7,494 nt of DNA from CAZPRQ01 sp964589415. Its GTDB lineage: Bacteria; Patescibacteriota; Doudnabacteria; UBA920. Of this stretch, positions 5,969 to 7,494 are shown piece by piece (position 1 is the stretch's first letter; each line of letters begins with the position of its first letter). The stretch is taken from assembly GCA_964589415.1 (NCBI GenBank), contig CAZPRQ010000048.1, positions 1 to 7,494 on the forward strand, written 5' to 3'. The translations under genes were made by a program, and so were the position numbers. Below the pieces are notes generated by a model. That model was not told the origin of the DNA, did no database searches, and worked only from the letters and a program-made list of their open reading frames with translations.

Positions 5969-7285
5969 TTAGCCCGACCAATGATACATCATTATGGATA
6001 AATCTACCAAGTCGACTTTTGCGTCCTTGTTTATATCCACTCGCGGATGGTTAGGATTTACCTTATTCCAATAGTAAAGCAGTATGGAAAAATCTACTAA
6101 ATTTACTCTCCCATCGCAGTTTAAATCCGCGATTTTACAAGCCGTTTCGTCATTTTCTTTTGAAATTGTACCAACTTTAAAACCAGCTGTTTGGCTAAAT
6201 GGACTTATTTTTTCACCGGCAATGGCTTTGGATTTTGCCGTATGATCCCCTTCTTCCAGAAAACTGGTATCGAAAGCTTTAAACCATGCCCCGCTGCTAT
6301 TTGCGGTAACCTGCTCTATAAATTCTTGGCTGGAATGAACATAAACATTTACACTGGCTTGAGGTGGCGCATAGCCTAAAATATTTACAGTTTCACCTTT
6401 CTTAACTTCCGAATGGCTAACAGAAATTGTGGGGGCCAAAAAAATATCCTCTATGGTGCTGGTTACGCCGTCTGTTACCGTAACCGGAAAACTAATGGAG
6501 GGTGACTGTATATTGTTTGGATCTTCGCCATATAGGGTAAAGTTGTAAGTGCCTGCCCCTAAACCGGAAATTTCCACATTAAAATGCGCGCCCGGATCGG
6601 AATTTACAGAAACTGCCAAAACTCCGTCTTTCAGCACCCGCACCGGGGACCCCGGATACGCCAAACCCTTTAAAATAATTTTTGCGTTCCCTCCGCCACT
6701 GCCCCCTCCTCCTCCACCCCCGCCTCCTCCACCCCCACCGCCCGGAGTTGGTGCTTGCGGAGTAGCGGATACCTCATTTGAAATTGCCACTATAGTTCCG
6801 CTTGAAGAATGAGCCCGAACTTTAAAATAGTAGACGGTACCGTTTGTTAAACCGGTTTTAACATATGTACTCATATTGCCAATGCTGGTATAAGTATAGG
6901 ATCCGGAAACGGTGCCAATCCCTACTTCATAACGGTTTGGCATTTGGCCAAGTGTCTTAACCGGAGCTGTCCAGTTCAGTTGGACATTTCCATTCCCCGC
7001 GCTTGCCGAAAGCGTAAATGAACCGGTTTTAAAATAATACTGAAACCCTGACCATAGCTGAAAACTTGTGGAGCTGGAAACACCAATCCCAATTTGTCCA
7101 ATGGATTGTCCCAGTCCAAAATTTGATGATGATGAATTGGGAGAACCGGACACCACAACCGGATTTAAAACAGTAAAATTGGTGGAAGAAGAAGTGTCTG
7201 CAATTGCTAAAATCGCAAGCGCAAAACTCGCGCCCACGGCCGCAATTATAATTATTATTATGCCTGTTATTTTACCGGTACTCAC
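5969..7285 (-). CDS. Secreted multidomain protein with C-terminal type I dockerin
   Basis: A 438-residue exported scaffold or adaptor; no catalytic domain is visible. Residues 1-29 are a very hydrophobic signal peptide (IIIIIIAAVG core, cleavage likely after AIA). The piece at 47-85 is Ser-rich and ends SFQLWSGFQYYF. Residues about 88-176 are a fibronectin type III domain (NGTVYYFKVRAHS). Gly runs at 182-195 and 197-199 form a hinge. Residues 200-285 and 286-371 are two Ig-like modules. The C-terminus (383-438) is a dockerin with two calcium loops: D387, N389, D391, D398 in DLNCDGRVNLVD, and D417, N419, D421, D428 in DINKDAKVDLVD. The start is GTG at 7285, the only plausible start giving a signal peptide; a stop lies 18 nt upstream in frame. 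It is the first gene of the operon with the two cohesin genes, its likely receptors. I recall this Ig-Ig-dockerin layout as frequent in Patescibacteria. Confidence 0.92.
   Translation of the reverse strand: MSTGKITGIIIIIIAAVGASFALAILAIADTSSSTNFTVLNPVVVSGSPNSSSSNFGLGQSIGQIGIGVSSSTSFQLWSGFQYYFKTGSFTLSASAGNGNVQLNWTAPVKTLGQMPNRYEVGIGTVSGSYTYTSIGNMSTYVKTGLTNGTVYYFKVRAHSSSGTIVAISNEVSATPQAPTPGGGGGGGGGGGGGGSGGGNAKIILKGLAYPGSPVRVLKDGVLAVSVNSDPGAHFNVEISGLGAGTYNFTLYGEDPNNIQSPSISFPVTVTDGVTSTIEDIFLAPTISVSHSEVKKGETVNILGYAPPQASVNVYVHSSQEFIEQVTANSSGAWFKAFDTSFLEEGDHTAKSKAIAGEKISPFSQTAGFKVGTISKENDETACKIADLNCDGRVNLVDFSILLYYWNKVNPNHPRVDINKDAKVDLVDLSIMMYHWSG
6689..6742 (-). repeat. Poly-glycine coding tract
   Basis: Codons for 14 consecutive Gly, one Ser and three Gly (residues 182-199), using mixed GGN codons. 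It separates the FN3 domain from the Ig-like/dockerin half and probably acts as a flexible linker. Codon mixing limits slippage, but the G-rich DNA may still vary in length between strains or assemblies. Confidence 0.9.
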
Positions 7286-7313
7286 AAAATATTTTAATCT
7301 TTATTGACTTTAT

Positions 7314-7319
7314 ATTATA
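7314..7319 (-). promoter_or_regulatory. Possible -10 box for the dockerin-cohesin operon
   Basis: On the minus strand a perfect TATAAT lies 28 nt upstream of the GTG start, so transcription would begin near 7307 with a 5' UTR of about 22 nt. No good -35 box is visible 16-18 nt further upstream, so this is tentative. Confidence 0.35.
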
Positions 7320-7343
7320 TCGTTTATTAGCAAGGTGCTTTGT

Positions 7344-7371
7344 CTCATGACTTATGACACGTAAGACATAG
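7344..7371. repeat. Degenerate heptamer repeat upstream of the operon
   Basis: CTCATGA, CTTATGA and CACGTAA follow each other with a 7-nt period, ending in a diverged GACATAG. It has the same period as the arrays at 1136-1168 and 3208-3235. Confidence 0.4.
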
Positions 7372-7494
7372 GAATATCCACGTGAGTCCAAAAACCCTCC
7401 CATATATCATCCTGGACGAGCCTGCCTCATCGGTAAATAGGTGTATCCGACTTGTGCGCCGAAGCTTTGTGGATATTAAGCGTAATTTCTTATA
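7345..7494 (-). CDS. Unrecognised open frame running off the right edge (3' end only)
   Basis: On the minus strand this frame is open from the window edge to TGA at 7345-7347, giving 49 residues that include TDEAGSSRMIYGRVFGLTW. I do not recognise it. Its last 8 codons overlap the heptamer repeat. An open frame of this length arises by chance fairly often, so it may be the tail of an upstream gene or non-coding. Confidence 0.2.
   Translation of the reverse strand, partial: YKKLRLISTKLRRTSRIHLFTDEAGSSRMIYGRVFGLTWIFLCLTCHKS

Noticed and set aside
6549..6812. Proline-rich open frame on the plus strand
   Set aside because: The proline run is the complement of the poly-glycine linker of the dockerin protein.

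Overview
The window looks like part of a chromosome from an uncultured ultra-small bacterium of the Candidate Phyla Radiation (Patescibacteria, Parcubacteria/Microgenomates-like). This is inferred from a short valyl-tRNA synthetase and from a run of secreted dockerin/cohesin proteins whose domain combinations I associate with that group. It is not proven by any marker here. TGA is not used as a sense codon inside the clear genes. None of the visible starts has a clear Shine-Dalgarno sequence.

Layout. Positions 3-674 (+) hold the 3' end of a secreted or surface protein with one Ig-like beta-sandwich domain. Positions 675-1168 are non-coding and rich in structure: short direct repeats, a perfect 41-bp palindrome, a sigma70-type promoter, and a roughly 290-nt leader. 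That leader has the hallmarks of a T-box riboswitch: an F-box-like CCGTTA, and an antiterminator with the exact 7-nt TGGTACC bulge between two perfect helices, followed by an intrinsic terminator. The leader precedes valS (1169-3361, +), which carries an in-frame palindromic repeat element. A bidirectional terminator (3373-3394) separates valS from a convergent operon on the minus strand.

The minus-strand operon is transcribed from about 7307 down to 3426. Its first gene (7285-5969) encodes a secreted protein with an FN3 domain, a poly-Gly hinge, two Ig-like domains and a C-terminal type I dockerin. The next two genes (5958-4819 and 4835-3426) encode paralogous membrane-anchored proteins, each with a signal peptide, an N-terminal cohesin-like domain, two Ig-like modules and a C-terminal transmembrane helix. 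The most downstream one also has a charged cytoplasmic tail of about 79 residues. Together they look like a self-contained cell-surface docking module: one soluble dockerin ligand and two membrane receptors, with no catalytic domain in sight.

The right end (7286-7494) holds a weak promoter for the operon, a degenerate heptamer repeat and an unrecognised open frame running off the edge.

Best leads: the T-box leader of valS, whose terminator barely overlaps the antiterminator; the palindromic element inside valS; the cohesin/dockerin operon; and degenerate 7-nt repeat arrays at three separate places.
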